From Polaribacter sp. KT25b (GTDB taxonomy: Bacteria > Bacteroidota > Bacteroidia > Flavobacteriales > Flavobacteriaceae): a stretch of 64,000 bases of DNA. Location: assembly GCF_900105145.1 (NCBI RefSeq), contig NZ_LT629752.1, positions 1,770,001 through 1,834,000 on the forward strand, read 5' to 3'. The notes beneath the pieces were generated by a model. That model saw only the letters and a list, made by a program, of their open reading frames with translations, had not been told where the DNA came from and made no database searches. This document shows positions 9,526-17,851 of this stretch, piece after piece. Position 1 is the stretch's first letter; each line of letters begins with the position of its first letter. The position numbers and the translations under genes are program-made.

Positions 9526-9915
9526 ATGAATTGGTACTTAAAAGTAATTAATCAATATTTTGACTTTTCTGGAAGAGCTAGACGTAAAGAATATTGGATG
9601 TTTATTTTGTTTAACGTTTTAATTTCTTGGACTTTTTCTATTCTTGATTTTGCTTTTGCTACTTTTTACTTTACAATTGCCTCGTATATATATTCGTTAA
9701 TAGTTTTCATTCCATCTTTAGCAGTTTTATTAAGAAGATTACATGATATGGGCAAAAGTGGCTGGTATTTCTTTCTATTATTTTTTCCTATTATTGGTTG
9801 GATTTGGTTACTAGTTTTATTGTGTATGGATAGTGAACCTGGTGTAAATAAATGGGGAGAAAACCCCAAAGGATTTGGAAACGATAACGTTATAAACCAA
9901 ATTGGAGTTGAATAA
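9526..9915 (+). CDS. DUF805 domain-containing membrane protein (tandem paralog)
   Basis: Paralog of the preceding gene, 129 residues. It has the same layout: WYLKVINQYFDFSGRARRKE, membrane helices, LLRRLHDMGKSGW, then a GVNKWGENPKG tail. It carries a short extra C-terminal extension ending NQIGVE. The two copies differ mostly in the first two helices. Function unknown. Confidence 0.9.
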   Translation: MNWYLKVINQYFDFSGRARRKEYWMFILFNVLISWTFSILDFAFATFYFTIASYIYSLIVFIPSLAVLLRRLHDMGKSGWYFFLLFFPIIGWIWLLVLLCMDSEPGVNKWGENPKGFGNDNVINQIGVE

Positions 9916-9999
9916 TTACCGTAAATTATACAGTGTTAGTTAGTTGCTTTTTTTAATAAACTTTAAGAGTTTCAAACACCTTTTAAGTTTAAATAAAAG

Positions 10000-10007
10000 T
10001 ATTTTTG
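10000..10007 (+). promoter_or_regulatory. Bacteroidota -7 promoter box close to the MFS gene start
   Basis: TATTTTTG matches the Bacteroidota sigma-A -7 consensus TAnnTTTG exactly. It ends only 4 bases before the GTG at 10012, so transcription would begin at or just after that codon. That suggests a leaderless or nearly leaderless mRNA, or a later start codon. I saw no good TTTG -33 box at 19-base spacing. Confidence 0.5.
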
Positions 10008-10011
10008 CCCG

Positions 10012-11232
10012 GTGAAAATTAGACAAAAATCAGAATTAGAATTTATCATCGTAATGGCATCTTTAATGTCATTAGTAGCTTTAGCAATAGATGCTTTATT
10101 GCCAGCAGTTGCAGATATAAGTAAATCAATACACATTACTAATCCTAAAAATAATCAGTTATTTATAACAATGATCTTTTTAGGTTTAGGTTTTGGTCAA
10201 CTTATTTCTGGCCCTTTTTCTGATAGTTTCGGAAGAAAACCTATTATTTATGTTGGTTTCATCGTTTTTGCTTTAGCAAGTTTAATTTGTGTTTTTGCAA
10301 CTAGTTTAGAAATGATGATTGTTGGTAGATTACTACAAGGAATTGGGCTTTCGGCTCCAAGAACTATAAGTATTGCCATGGTTAGAGACCGTTTTAGTGG
10401 TAATTATATGGCTAAAGTGATGTCTTTTATAACTGTTATTTTTATTTTAGTACCCGTTGTTGCACCTGCTATTGGTAAACTTATGTTAGATTTATATGGA
10501 TGGAAATCAATATTTTATAGTCAATTAATATTTGGTTTTTTTACTATGATTTGGGTTTGGAAACGACAACCTGAAACATTAAAGTTAGAAAATAGAAAGA
10601 AGTTTAAGTTCACTCTTTTTATGGAAGGCGCAAAAGAGTTTTTAAAACATAAATATGCCGTTATTTTTACCATATTTTCTGGTTTTATAACAGGTTCGTT
10701 TATGGTGTATTTAAGTGCTAGTCAACAAATATTTGAAGAGCAATACAATTTAAAAGAAGAATTTCCTTTTATTTTTGCAGGTTTAGCAATTAGTATTGGT
10801 TTAGCTACTTTTTTAAACGGAAAACTAGTAGTTAAACTTGGTATGTTTAAATTGGTTTCTGTTTTTACAGTTCTATTTACTGTAGTTCCTTTGTTTTATA
10901 TCTTATTTTTTTCTGGAGAAACAAATCCAAGTATTTATATTTTAATTCCGTTTTTTAGTTTACAATTCTTTAGTATTGGCTTTCTTTTTGGAAACACGAG
11001 GGCTTTAGCAATGGAACCTATTGGTCATATTGCAGGAATTGGAGCTGCAATAAATGGCTTTTTCTCTACAATAATGGCTGTACCAATTGCAACTTTTATT
11101 GGTAGTTTTATAAGTGTTAGAGCTTTACCTTTATTTATTGGTTTTTTTGTTTGTGGCTCTATCGCATTACTACTTATAGTTTATTTAAAGTTTTCTGAAA
11201 AGAAACTAAAACTAGCCTTAAAAACTAATTAA
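10012..11232 (+). CDS. MFS transporter, Bcr/CflA-like drug-resistance family
   Basis: Twelve-helix major facilitator transporter of 406 residues, predicted to export drugs or related small molecules by proton antiport. Motif A is seen in GFGQLISGPFSDSFGRKP after helix 2, and GRLLQGIGLSAPR with MVRDRF is typical of Bcr/CflA members. The start is GTG at 10012; the N-terminal sequence KSELEFIIVMASLM resembles family N-termini, which supports it despite the promoter box lying only a few bases upstream. truC follows 22 bases after the stop. Confidence 0.88.
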   Translation: MKIRQKSELEFIIVMASLMSLVALAIDALLPAVADISKSIHITNPKNNQLFITMIFLGLGFGQLISGPFSDSFGRKPIIYVGFIVFALASLICVFATSLEMMIVGRLLQGIGLSAPRTISIAMVRDRFSGNYMAKVMSFITVIFILVPVVAPAIGKLMLDLYGWKSIFYSQLIFGFFTMIWVWKRQPETLKLENRKKFKFTLFMEGAKEFLKHKYAVIFTIFSGFITGSFMVYLSASQQIFEEQYNLKEEFPFIFAGLAISIGLATFLNGKLVVKLGMFKLVSVFTVLFTVVPLFYILFFSGETNPSIYILIPFFSLQFFSIGFLFGNTRALAMEPIGHIAGIGAAINGFFSTIMAVPIATFIGSFISVRALPLFIGFFVCGSIALLLIVYLKFSEKKLKLALKTN

Positions 11233-11254
11233 TTCTAATTTAATTCCTAAAATA

Positions 11255-11959
11255 ATGAGCTTAGAAATCATTTTTGAAGATGATTATCTTCTTTGTGTAA
11301 ATAAACCAAACAATGTTTTGGTACATCATGCTTTTCATTCTAGAAATGTAGCTGATGAAGATTCTCTACTACAAATTATTGAGAATGAAAAGGGATTGAA
11401 AGTCTACCCTATTCATCGATTAGATAGAAAAACATCAGGAATTATTTTAATGGCAAAAAAAAAAGATTTCATTTCTAAATTTCAAGAATTGTTTACCAAT
11501 GATGAAATTCAGAAAACCTACTATGGTGTTGTCCGTGGATTTTCTCCAGATACAAAAACAATTGATACTCCTGTAAAAGGACGAGATGCTAACGTACACA
11601 AAGATGCTTTAACATATTTAAAAACATTAGAAAAAATAACTTTAAACATTCCTGTTAAACCTTATGATTCTTCTCGTTATAGTTTAGTAGAATTAAAGCC
11701 AAAAACAGGAAGAATGCATCAATTAAGAGTGCATACCAATAAAATTAGTCACCCGTTAATTGGTGATGCAAAATATGGTGACAAAAATCATGATGTAATG
11801 TTTGATGAAAACTTTGGATGGAAAAACCTTTTTTTACACGCAGGAAAACTAGAGTTTACACATCCTTTTTCGTCAAAAACTCTAACCTTAAAAGCTTCTT
11901 TTACTGAAGATTGGATATCTTTATTTAAAGTGTTTTCTTGGAAAAACCCATTAGCGTAA
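11255..11959 (+). CDS. truC: tRNA pseudouridine(65) synthase TruC-like
   Basis: RluA-family pseudouridine synthase, 234 residues. The catalytic motif HRLDRKTSGI carries the essential Asp around residue 56. The opening LEIIFEDDYLLCVNKP and the block SLVELKPKTGRMHQLRVH match TruC, which modifies uridine 65 in tRNA. There is no S4 domain, as expected for TruC. It is probably co-transcribed with the upstream transporter. TruC rather than another RluA subfamily is likely but inferred from overall pattern. Confidence 0.85.
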   Translation: MSLEIIFEDDYLLCVNKPNNVLVHHAFHSRNVADEDSLLQIIENEKGLKVYPIHRLDRKTSGIILMAKKKDFISKFQELFTNDEIQKTYYGVVRGFSPDTKTIDTPVKGRDANVHKDALTYLKTLEKITLNIPVKPYDSSRYSLVELKPKTGRMHQLRVHTNKISHPLIGDAKYGDKNHDVMFDENFGWKNLFLHAGKLEFTHPFSSKTLTLKASFTEDWISLFKVFSWKNPLA

Positions 11960-11972
11960 TTTGCCTTTTTAA

Positions 11973-12071
11973 GCTAAACCAAAAGCTAGTAAATTGGTTT
12001 AGCCCTGATTGAAACGGCATCCTTTTTTTATTTGTAATTTCTGCATTAGCAGAATTTACAAATAAAAAAAG
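11973..12071 (+). ncRNA. Candidate structured RNA element ending in a long hairpin
   Basis: Downstream of truC. A stem GCTAAACC (11973-11980) / GGTTTAGC (11996-12003) is followed by CCTGATTGAAACGGCATCC and then a 23-bp hairpin. From memory, the phrase GCCC(T/C)GAT.GAA.CGGCATCC before a T-rich hairpin recurs between genes in many Flavobacteriaceae genomes, so this may be a conserved RNA family (the Rfam flavo-1 family is one to test). I cannot verify this here. It could also be only an elaborate terminator. Confidence 0.45.
12022..12071. terminator. Long bidirectional terminator hairpin
   Basis: Arms 12022-12044 and 12049-12071, 23 bases each with one mismatch and a 4-base loop. T-runs lie on both outer flanks (CTTTTTTT / AAAAAAAG), so it can end transcription from truC on the plus strand and from the CPXCG gene on the minus strand. 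Confidence 0.8.
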
Positions 12072-12133
12072 ATATAGTGTAAAGCAGGAAATAGCTTCAA
12101 AAATAAATTATATAAAAGTTGTATTTTCTTTAT

Positions 12134-12313
12134 TTATTGCTCTATAGATTGAGCATCGAAACCAATTAATTCATTTTGATTAAATGTTGCTGTAATTTCT
12201 ATAGGATTGCAACAAACTTCGCAATCTTCAATATATATTTGCTGATGAACATTGGCTTCTAAAAGCATAGAAATTTCTTCCCAACAATAAGGGCATTGAA
12301 AAAAATGCTCCAT
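12134..12313 (-). CDS. CPXCG-type cysteine-rich mini-protein
   Basis: A 59-residue protein read on the minus strand. It begins MEHFFQCPYCWEEI and has a second cysteine cluster DCEVCCNPIEI at about residues 30-40, forming a four-cysteine zinc-ribbon-like site of the CPXCG family. Its ATG overlaps the TAA of the upstream CurA-like gene by one base, so the two are translationally coupled. Function of the family is unknown. Confidence 0.85.
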   Translation of the reverse strand: MEHFFQCPYCWEEISMLLEANVHQQIYIEDCEVCCNPIEITATFNQNELIGFDAQSIEQ

Positions 12314-13320
12314 TAATCTTCAATCACTTTTAGAATAAGCTTTCCTTTTTTATCTCCAGAAAACAATCTATTATAGGTTTCATAAAAGTTTTCAATACCT
12401 TCATAAATATCTTCTTTTGATTTTAATTTACCCTCTTTTATCCAAATTGCCATTTGTTTTGCAGCTTTAGAATACTCATTTGCATAATCCATTACAACCA
12501 TACCTTGCATGGTAGAACGAGTTACTAAAAGTGATAAATAATTACTTGGCCCAGAAATTTTAGATTTGTTATTATATTGAGAAATTGCACCACAAATTAC
12601 AACTCTGGCATGCATTCTTAACTTACTTAAAGCAGCATCTAGAATTAAACCACCAACATTATCAAAATATACATCAATTCCTTTTGGACATTTTTTCTTT
12701 AAAGCAGAATAAATATTTTCTGATTTATAATCAATTGCTTCATCAAAACCCAACTCATTAATTAAATAATTGCATTTTTCTTTTCCACCAGCAATACCAA
12801 TAACAGTACAACCTTTAATTTTTGCAATTTGCCCTACAATACTACCAACTGCACCAGCAGCTCCAGAAACCAATACAATATCTCCTTCTTTTATTTTACC
12901 AACTTCTGTAATTCCGAAATAAGCAGTCATTCCTGGCATTCCTAAAGTACCAATATACATTGGCATTGGCGCTAAACGCGTATCAACTTTATACCAACCT
13001 TCGCCATCTGTAATTACATATTGTTGCACACCTCCCCAACTTGTAACACAATCTCCTATTTCAAAATCAGGATTTCCATTATTTTTTATCACTTTTCCAA
13101 TAGAACCAGCTCTCATTACAGCATCAATTTCTACTGGCGGAATATAAGATTTTGAGTCATTTAACCAACCACGCATTGCAGGATCTAAAGAAATATAATG
13201 TTGTTGTATTAAAATTTCTCCTTCTTCTAATTCAGGAATTTGGTTTGTTTCTAACTGCCAAGTTGCAGCATCTGGAACACCAGAAGGACGTTTTTTAAAG
13301 ATAATTTGTTTGTTGTTCAT
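12313..13320 (-). CDS. NADP-dependent oxidoreductase, CurA/prostaglandin-reductase-like MDR family
   Basis: Zinc-free medium-chain dehydrogenase/reductase, 335 residues. The N-terminal block LDPAMRGWLND is typical of curcumin reductase/leukotriene dehydrogenase relatives, and the cofactor loop is VSGAAGAVGSIVGQ, followed by IDYKSEN and FDNVGG. Such enzymes reduce alpha,beta-unsaturated ketones with NADPH; the natural substrate here is unknown. It starts 32 bases after the fused E1 gene and probably shares its transcript. Confidence 0.9.
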   Translation of the reverse strand: MNNKQIIFKKRPSGVPDAATWQLETNQIPELEEGEILIQQHYISLDPAMRGWLNDSKSYIPPVEIDAVMRAGSIGKVIKNNGNPDFEIGDCVTSWGGVQQYVITDGEGWYKVDTRLAPMPMYIGTLGMPGMTAYFGITEVGKIKEGDIVLVSGAAGAVGSIVGQIAKIKGCTVIGIAGGKEKCNYLINELGFDEAIDYKSENIYSALKKKCPKGIDVYFDNVGGLILDAALSKLRMHARVVICGAISQYNNKSKISGPSNYLSLLVTRSTMQGMVVMDYANEYSKAAKQMAIWIKEGKLKSKEDIYEGIENFYETYNRLFSGDKKGKLILKVIED

Positions 13321-13352
13321 TGCTGATATTTTTATTTTGATGCTAAATATAC

Positions 13353-15344
13353 TTAATAATTATGTAAATCTTGTATTGCTTTTGTTACCAATGATTTGCC
13401 TAAATATTGTGCTTCTAAATCGGTTTGAAACGGAATTGGTGTTTCTAAACTAGCCACTCTTTTTACCGGAGCGTCTAAAAACTCGAAACAATTTTCATTA
13501 ATTAATGCTGATATATCACTTGCAATGCCGCCAAACATAGAATCTTCTTGAACAATAATTGCTTTTCCTGTTTTTTTGACTGATGTATAAATTGTTTCAA
13601 CATCTAAAGGTTGTAAAGTTCTTAAATCAATAACATCTGCAGTAATTTCTGACATTATTTCTAAAGCTTCTAAAACCCAATGAACTGCAGCTCCATAACT
13701 TATAATTGATAAATGATTGCCTTCTTTTAAAAGTGCAGCTTTTCCTATTTCTGTGGTAAAATAACCTTCAGAAACATCTTGATAAACAGAACGATACAAA
13801 CCTTTGTGTTCAAAAAATAATACAGGATTTGGATCATTAATTGCACTAATTAATAATCCTTTTGCATCTTGTGGAAATGCTGGATACACAACTTTTAAAC
13901 CTGGTGTTTTTGTAAACCAAGCTTCATTTGTTTGACTATGAAAAGGTCCAGCACCAACTCCTGCTCCGCAAGGCATTCTCACAACAACATCTGCATTTTG
14001 AGACCATCTGTAATGAGATTTTGCCAATAAGTTTACAATAGGATTAAAGCCAGAGGAAACAAAATCTGCAAATTGCATTTCCACAACAGATTTTACACCA
14101 TTTATAGACAAACCATAAGCAGTTGAAATAATTATAGATTCGCAAATTGGTGTATTTCTAACTCTTTCTTTACCAAAAATTTCTAAAAAACCATCCGTAA
14201 TTTTAAAAGCACCACCATATTCTGCAATATCTTGCCCCATAATTACTAAATCTACATGTTTATGCATCGACTCTTTTAATCCGTCAGTAATTGCATCCAC
14301 AAAGCGAATTATCTTTTTATTTTCTGATGGTTTTTCTTCTTGATACTCAAAAGACTTATAAACGTCGTTGAGTTCTGTTTCTACATTTGGAATAATTTTT
14401 TCTTCATCAAAAGCAATTTTGAGATGTTCATTTATTTCATGAACAATTTCTGATTTATATAAAACCTCAATTTCCTCTGTAAGTATTCCTTGTTTTTTTA
14501 AATATGCTTGATAATTTTCTAAAGGATCTTTTACTGCCCAGAAATCCATTAAATCTTGAGGAACATATTTTGTGCCACTCGCCTCTTCATGACCTCGAAT
14601 TCTAAAGGTTTTAAATTCTATTAAAATAGGTCTTGGTTTTTCACGTACACTTTTTGCTATTTCACTAACTTTTGTATAAACTTCTAATATATTATTACCT
14701 TCAATTATGCAACTTTCTATTCCGTAACCAATTCCTTTATCAGCAATATCTTTACAATTAAATTGCTCTTGAGTTGGCGTTGATAATCCGTAGCCATTAT
14801 TTTCTACACAGAATAAAACAGGCAAACTCCAAACAGAAGCTACATTTAAAGCTTCGTGAAAATCACCTTCACTTGTACCTCCTTCACCTGTAAAAACAGC
14901 GCAAATTTTATTATTCTTCTTTAGTTTATTGGCTAATGCAACTCCATTAGCAACACCTAATTGTGGACCAAGATGCGAAATCATTCCTACAATATTATAT
15001 TCTTGTGTTCCAAAATGAAAACTTCGATCTCTACCTTTTGTAAAACCATTCATTTTTCCTTGCCATTGAGAAAACAATCTATGCAAAGTAATATCTCTAG
15101 ATGTAAAAACGCCTAAATTTCTGTGCATTGGCAAAATATATTCGTTTTTTTCTAAAGCATCAGTTACACCAATAGAAATTGCTTCTTGCCCAATTCCAGA
15201 AAACCATTTAGAAATTTTTCCTTGACGCAATAAAATCAGCATTTTCTCCTCTATTAAGCGAGGTTTTAGCATTTTTTTGTACAAACTAAGCAACTTTGAA
15301 TTTTTGAGCTTATGGCTTGAATTATATTTAAGTAAATGGTTCAT
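13353..15344 (-). CDS. Fused alpha/beta E1 component, thiamine-dependent 2-oxoacid dehydrogenase
   Basis: Single-chain E1 of 663 residues, most likely branched-chain 2-oxoacid (2-oxoisovalerate) dehydrogenase. The alpha half (about 20-330) has the thiamine pyrophosphate motif from GEGGTSEGD (153-161) to ENN (181-183). The beta half begins near residue 340 (RFVDAITDGLKESM) and contains FADFVSSGFNPIVN, RMPCGAGVGAGPFHSQ and FFEHKGLYR. The enzyme decarboxylates the 2-oxoacid and passes the acyl group to the lipoyl E2. Fusion of the two E1 subunits is common in Bacteroidota. No E2 or E3 gene lies nearby. It heads a likely operon with the CurA-like and CPXCG genes. Confidence 0.92.
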   Translation of the reverse strand: MNHLLKYNSSHKLKNSKLLSLYKKMLKPRLIEEKMLILLRQGKISKWFSGIGQEAISIGVTDALEKNEYILPMHRNLGVFTSRDITLHRLFSQWQGKMNGFTKGRDRSFHFGTQEYNIVGMISHLGPQLGVANGVALANKLKKNNKICAVFTGEGGTSEGDFHEALNVASVWSLPVLFCVENNGYGLSTPTQEQFNCKDIADKGIGYGIESCIIEGNNILEVYTKVSEIAKSVREKPRPILIEFKTFRIRGHEEASGTKYVPQDLMDFWAVKDPLENYQAYLKKQGILTEEIEVLYKSEIVHEINEHLKIAFDEEKIIPNVETELNDVYKSFEYQEEKPSENKKIIRFVDAITDGLKESMHKHVDLVIMGQDIAEYGGAFKITDGFLEIFGKERVRNTPICESIIISTAYGLSINGVKSVVEMQFADFVSSGFNPIVNLLAKSHYRWSQNADVVVRMPCGAGVGAGPFHSQTNEAWFTKTPGLKVVYPAFPQDAKGLLISAINDPNPVLFFEHKGLYRSVYQDVSEGYFTTEIGKAALLKEGNHLSIISYGAAVHWVLEALEIMSEITADVIDLRTLQPLDVETIYTSVKKTGKAIIVQEDSMFGGIASDISALINENCFEFLDAPVKRVASLETPIPFQTDLEAQYLGKSLVTKAIQDLHNY

Positions 15345-15369
15345 AAATTATTGATTTCATAATTTATAA

Positions 15370-15377
15370 CAAACATA
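15370..15377 (-). promoter_or_regulatory. -7 box for the fused E1 gene
   Basis: On the minus strand TATGTTTG matches TAnnTTTG and lies 25 bases before the ATG at 15344. No clear -33 TTTG at the usual spacing. Confidence 0.5.
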
Positions 15378-15403
15378 CAGATAATGAAGTGTATTCCATA
15401 AAA

Positions 15404-15434
15404 AAATCCTTATCAAAATAATTGATAAGGATTT
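15404..15434 (-). terminator. Rho-independent terminator of the Lrp gene
   Basis: Stem arms 15404-15415 and 15423-15434 (AAATCCTTATCA / TGATAAGGATTT), loop of 7, followed on the minus strand by a T-run. It lies 25 bases beyond the stop of the Lrp-family gene. Confidence 0.85.
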
Positions 15435-15459
15435 ATATGTTTTAAAAGGAAATTTAAAC

Positions 15460-15939
15460 TTACAATTCTTTAAAAATTGCATGCATCATCCTCTTTTTAT
15501 CATTTATGCTTTCTTCTAAAGCAATCATAGTTTCTGTTCTATTAACACCCGGAATATCGTCTATTTTATAAATAATATCTTTGGCGTCATTGGTTCCTTT
15601 TGCTCTTACTTTGCAAAAAATATTATATTTACCCGCTGTAACATAGGCAACTGTAACGTTTTCTATTTTTCTTAAATTTTCTATTACAGCTTGTGTCATA
15701 GATGTTTTTTCTAGAAATACGCCTACATGTGCTATAAAGGAATAGCCCATTTTCTCATAGTTTAAAGACAAAGTAGAACCTTGAATGATTCCTTCATCTT
15801 CCATTTTTTTAACACGAACATGAATAGTTCCTGCAGACACTAATAATTGTTTAGCAATATCAGTAAATGGCGTTCTTGCGTTTTCTATTAATACATCTAA
15901 AATTTGATGATCTATTTCGTCTAAGGTAAATTTTTTCAT
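15460..15939 (-). CDS. Lrp/AsnC family transcriptional regulator
   Basis: DNA-binding regulator, 159 residues from the ATG at 15939 (MKKFTLDEIDHQIL). N-terminal winged helix-turn-helix with NARTPFTDIAKQL and VSAGTIHVRVKKMEDEGII, then a C-terminal RAM/ligand-binding fold (YVTAGKYNIFCKVRAKG). Members sense amino acids or other small molecules. A longer frame would use TTG at 15957, but that leaves only a few bases after the promoter box, so the ATG is preferred. Its target is unknown; a branched-chain oxoacid E1 next door is suggestive only. Confidence 0.92.
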   Translation of the reverse strand: MKKFTLDEIDHQILDVLIENARTPFTDIAKQLLVSAGTIHVRVKKMEDEGIIQGSTLSLNYEKMGYSFIAHVGVFLEKTSMTQAVIENLRKIENVTVAYVTAGKYNIFCKVRAKGTNDAKDIIYKIDDIPGVNRTETMIALEESINDKKRMMHAIFKEL

Positions 15940-15966
15940 TTTTTGTGCATTATTCAATTAACACTG

Positions 15967-15974
15967 CAAATTTA
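15967..15974 (-). promoter_or_regulatory. -7 box for the Lrp-family gene
   Basis: TAAATTTG on the minus strand, an exact TAnnTTTG match, 27 bases upstream of the ATG at 15939. This spacing supports that ATG over the TTG at 15957. Confidence 0.6.
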
Positions 15975-16015
15975 TGATTTTAATTTAACTAAACAGGTAT
16001 AAAATTGATAAATAC

Positions 16016-17074
16016 TTAATCAAATTTACCCTCGAAAACGATTTCGTTGTGTCCAATTTTCGTTTTTAGGTCATTTTCTTGTATTTTCTCTAATTTTGAA
16101 ACGAATTTTTTATCAATAATTTCATCTTTAAACTGAAAAGCAACATCTTTTTCCGAATTTGAATATCTATGGATAACATCATAAAAGATTTTATCGTTAT
16201 TTGGTATTAAAAAATACGGTTCAAAACTATTAAACTTGGTAGCAGTGGCAACATGAAACAATCCTTGTAATATAGAATAGAATGTAAATTCTCTTGAAAA
16301 CTCTCTCTGATAATCATTTGGATAATGACCAGATTCTATTAAAATAGTGTTATAACCTAGTTTTTGAAAATTATCTCCTGTAGCTGTTGGATAAAACTCA
16401 TCTGTATATCTCCCAACAAAATTAGGAATGATATTTTGCAATAAAGAATTCATTGCAACAATTACATCCATCGTTTCAATTCTTCCTTTAGTTAAAGCTC
16501 TAGTTATTTCTTCTGATGGTGCTAAAAAAGAAATAGTTGCTGGATTTTTAGTGCCTTCTACTCCAAAAATAGTTCTTTGGTCATGTAAATTAAAACAAAA
16601 CTGCGGATTAAATTCTTCTAATAAATTTCTTAAAAGGTTACTTTCTTTTGCAACTCTATCCACAGCATCTCTATTTAAATCGATATTATTTGCATTTACT
16701 CTTGTATAAGCTTGCGAACCATCAGGATTTAACATTGGCACAAAAACCAATGTACATTCTTCTAAAATGGTTTTTAATTCTTGATTATTACAATTAGAAA
16801 AACAATTAAATAAATCAAATAACGCTTTTGTTCCTGTGCTTTCATTTCCGTGCATTTGAGACCATAATAAAATTCTCTTCTTACCAAAACCTATTTTTAG
16901 TTTATAGATTGGTCTTTGTTGTTCAGAAAATCCTAGTTGAGTAATTTCAAAAGCATCTTGATGTTTTAAAAATAGCTTTTCGATATTTTTAAAAGTTATC
17001 CATTTACCAGAAAGCGATATTTCTTTTTGGTCTTTAAAAATTTTCTTTACTACTACTGATGATAATATTTGCAC
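16016..17074 (-). CDS. M14 family zinc carboxypeptidase
   Basis: Zinc peptidase of the M14 family, 352 residues, with no signal peptide, so probably cytoplasmic. The zinc ligands are recognisable in HGNESTG (H-x-x-E) and in FNLHDQR, with LNPDGSQ and NNIDLNRD between them; a later ESGHYPNDYQREFSR block fits the substrate/catalytic region. The start is GTG at 17074; an in-frame stop lies just upstream and no ATG is available. It may trim peptides or amide-linked metabolites. It is divergent from an XRE regulator across a palindrome-rich region. Confidence 0.85.
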   Translation of the reverse strand: MQILSSVVVKKIFKDQKEISLSGKWITFKNIEKLFLKHQDAFEITQLGFSEQQRPIYKLKIGFGKKRILLWSQMHGNESTGTKALFDLFNCFSNCNNQELKTILEECTLVFVPMLNPDGSQAYTRVNANNIDLNRDAVDRVAKESNLLRNLLEEFNPQFCFNLHDQRTIFGVEGTKNPATISFLAPSEEITRALTKGRIETMDVIVAMNSLLQNIIPNFVGRYTDEFYPTATGDNFQKLGYNTILIESGHYPNDYQREFSREFTFYSILQGLFHVATATKFNSFEPYFLIPNNDKIFYDVIHRYSNSEKDVAFQFKDEIIDKKFVSKLEKIQENDLKTKIGHNEIVFEGKFD

Positions 17075-17096
17075 GTGTATATTCTATTTAGAAACG

Positions 17097-17127
17097 CAAA
17101 TTTACAACATTGAAAATAAGCAGCCAA
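17097..17127 (-). promoter_or_regulatory. Promoter of the M14 peptidase gene
   Basis: Minus-strand -7 box TAAATTTG at 17104-17097 with a TTG -33 element at 17127-17125, 20 bases apart. The first TTACAATTGTAA palindrome begins 9 bases upstream of the -33 box. Confidence 0.5.
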
Positions 17128-17135
17128 TTGTAATG

Positions 17136-17171
17136 TTACAATTGTAAATTAGCAAGATATTACAATTGTAA
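17136..17171. promoter_or_regulatory. Paired TTACAATTGTAA palindromes (putative operator)
   Basis: Two perfect 12-bp palindromes TTACAATTGTAA at 17136-17147 and 17160-17171, centre to centre 24 bases, with a partial third copy (AATTGTAA) at 17126-17133. A looser TTTAC-N4-GTAAA lies at 17193-17206, and TTGTAA-N12-TTACAA at 17400-17423 spans the start of the XRE gene. They fill the 348-base divergent gap 17075-17422 and look like binding sites for a dimeric regulator, perhaps the XRE protein itself. The rest of the gap shows only AT-rich sequence. Confidence 0.55.
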
Positions 17172-17371
17172 ATAAAGTTTTTAGAAAGTATATTTACTTT
17201 TGTAAACTTAATTGATTTTTAGTTTTTATAAAACACCCTACAAACCTTTGATGTAAACCACATACAACTAAAATTAAACTCAATATCGTGATAATCATAT
17301 AAATATGTAATTTATATAAAGTTATAGTTCAACTAAAATACTCTACTTTTAAAACAATCTATTTATTATAT

Positions 17372-17402
17372 TTTGCTGTTTACAAAGTTTAATTTACATT
17401 TG
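17372..17402 (+). promoter_or_regulatory. Sigma-A promoter of the XRE gene
   Basis: TTTG (17372-17375), a 19-base spacer, then TACATTTG (17395-17402): an exact match to the Bacteroidota TTTG-N19-TAnnTTTG promoter. The coding start is 20 bases downstream. The inverted repeat TTGTAA/TTACAA overlaps the -7 box, consistent with autoregulation. Confidence 0.75.
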
Positions 17403-17422
17403 TAATACAAACAAATGTTACA

Positions 17423-17773
17423 ATGATAAACAGTTTAGAATTTACAACTAGGATTAAAAAAGTGATGGAATTTCATGATTTATCGGCTTCTTTATTCGCA
17501 GATAAAATAGGAGTTCAGCGTTCAAGTATATCTCATATTCTATCAGGAAGAAACAAACCAAGTTTAGATTTTGTTTTAAAAATCACCTCCGAATTTAAGG
17601 ATGTAGATATTCATTGGTTGTTAAACGGAATAGGTTCTTTTCCTAAAAATGAAAAAACTGTAACCCAAACTTCCACTCCAACTTTGTTCGCAAATAACTC
17701 AAATGATGGAAAACGAATTCAAAGAATTGTGGTTTTTTATGCTGATGGAACTTTTGAAGAATATCAGAAATAA
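17423..17773 (+). CDS. XRE family helix-turn-helix regulator
   Basis: A 116-residue DNA-binding protein. The HTH lies at about residues 8-60 (FADKIGVQRSSISHILSGRNKPSLDFVLKI). A low-complexity linker leads to a short conserved tail RIQRIVVFYADGTFEEY seen in a flavobacterial XRE group. It lies 78 bases upstream of a HipA-like kinase gene on the same strand. HipA kinases are often paired with XRE (HipB) partners, but here the gap and a possible separate promoter box (TATTTTAG, 17839-17846) leave the pairing open. Confidence 0.85.
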   Translation: MINSLEFTTRIKKVMEFHDLSASLFADKIGVQRSSISHILSGRNKPSLDFVLKITSEFKDVDIHWLLNGIGSFPKNEKTVTQTSTPTLFANNSNDGKRIQRIVVFYADGTFEEYQK

Positions 17774-17851
17774 TATAAAATTGAAGAAAAGAATTAAAAT
17801 GATTTTTTCATTTTTGTATTCAATTTATTTAAATAGCATATTTTAGTACCT

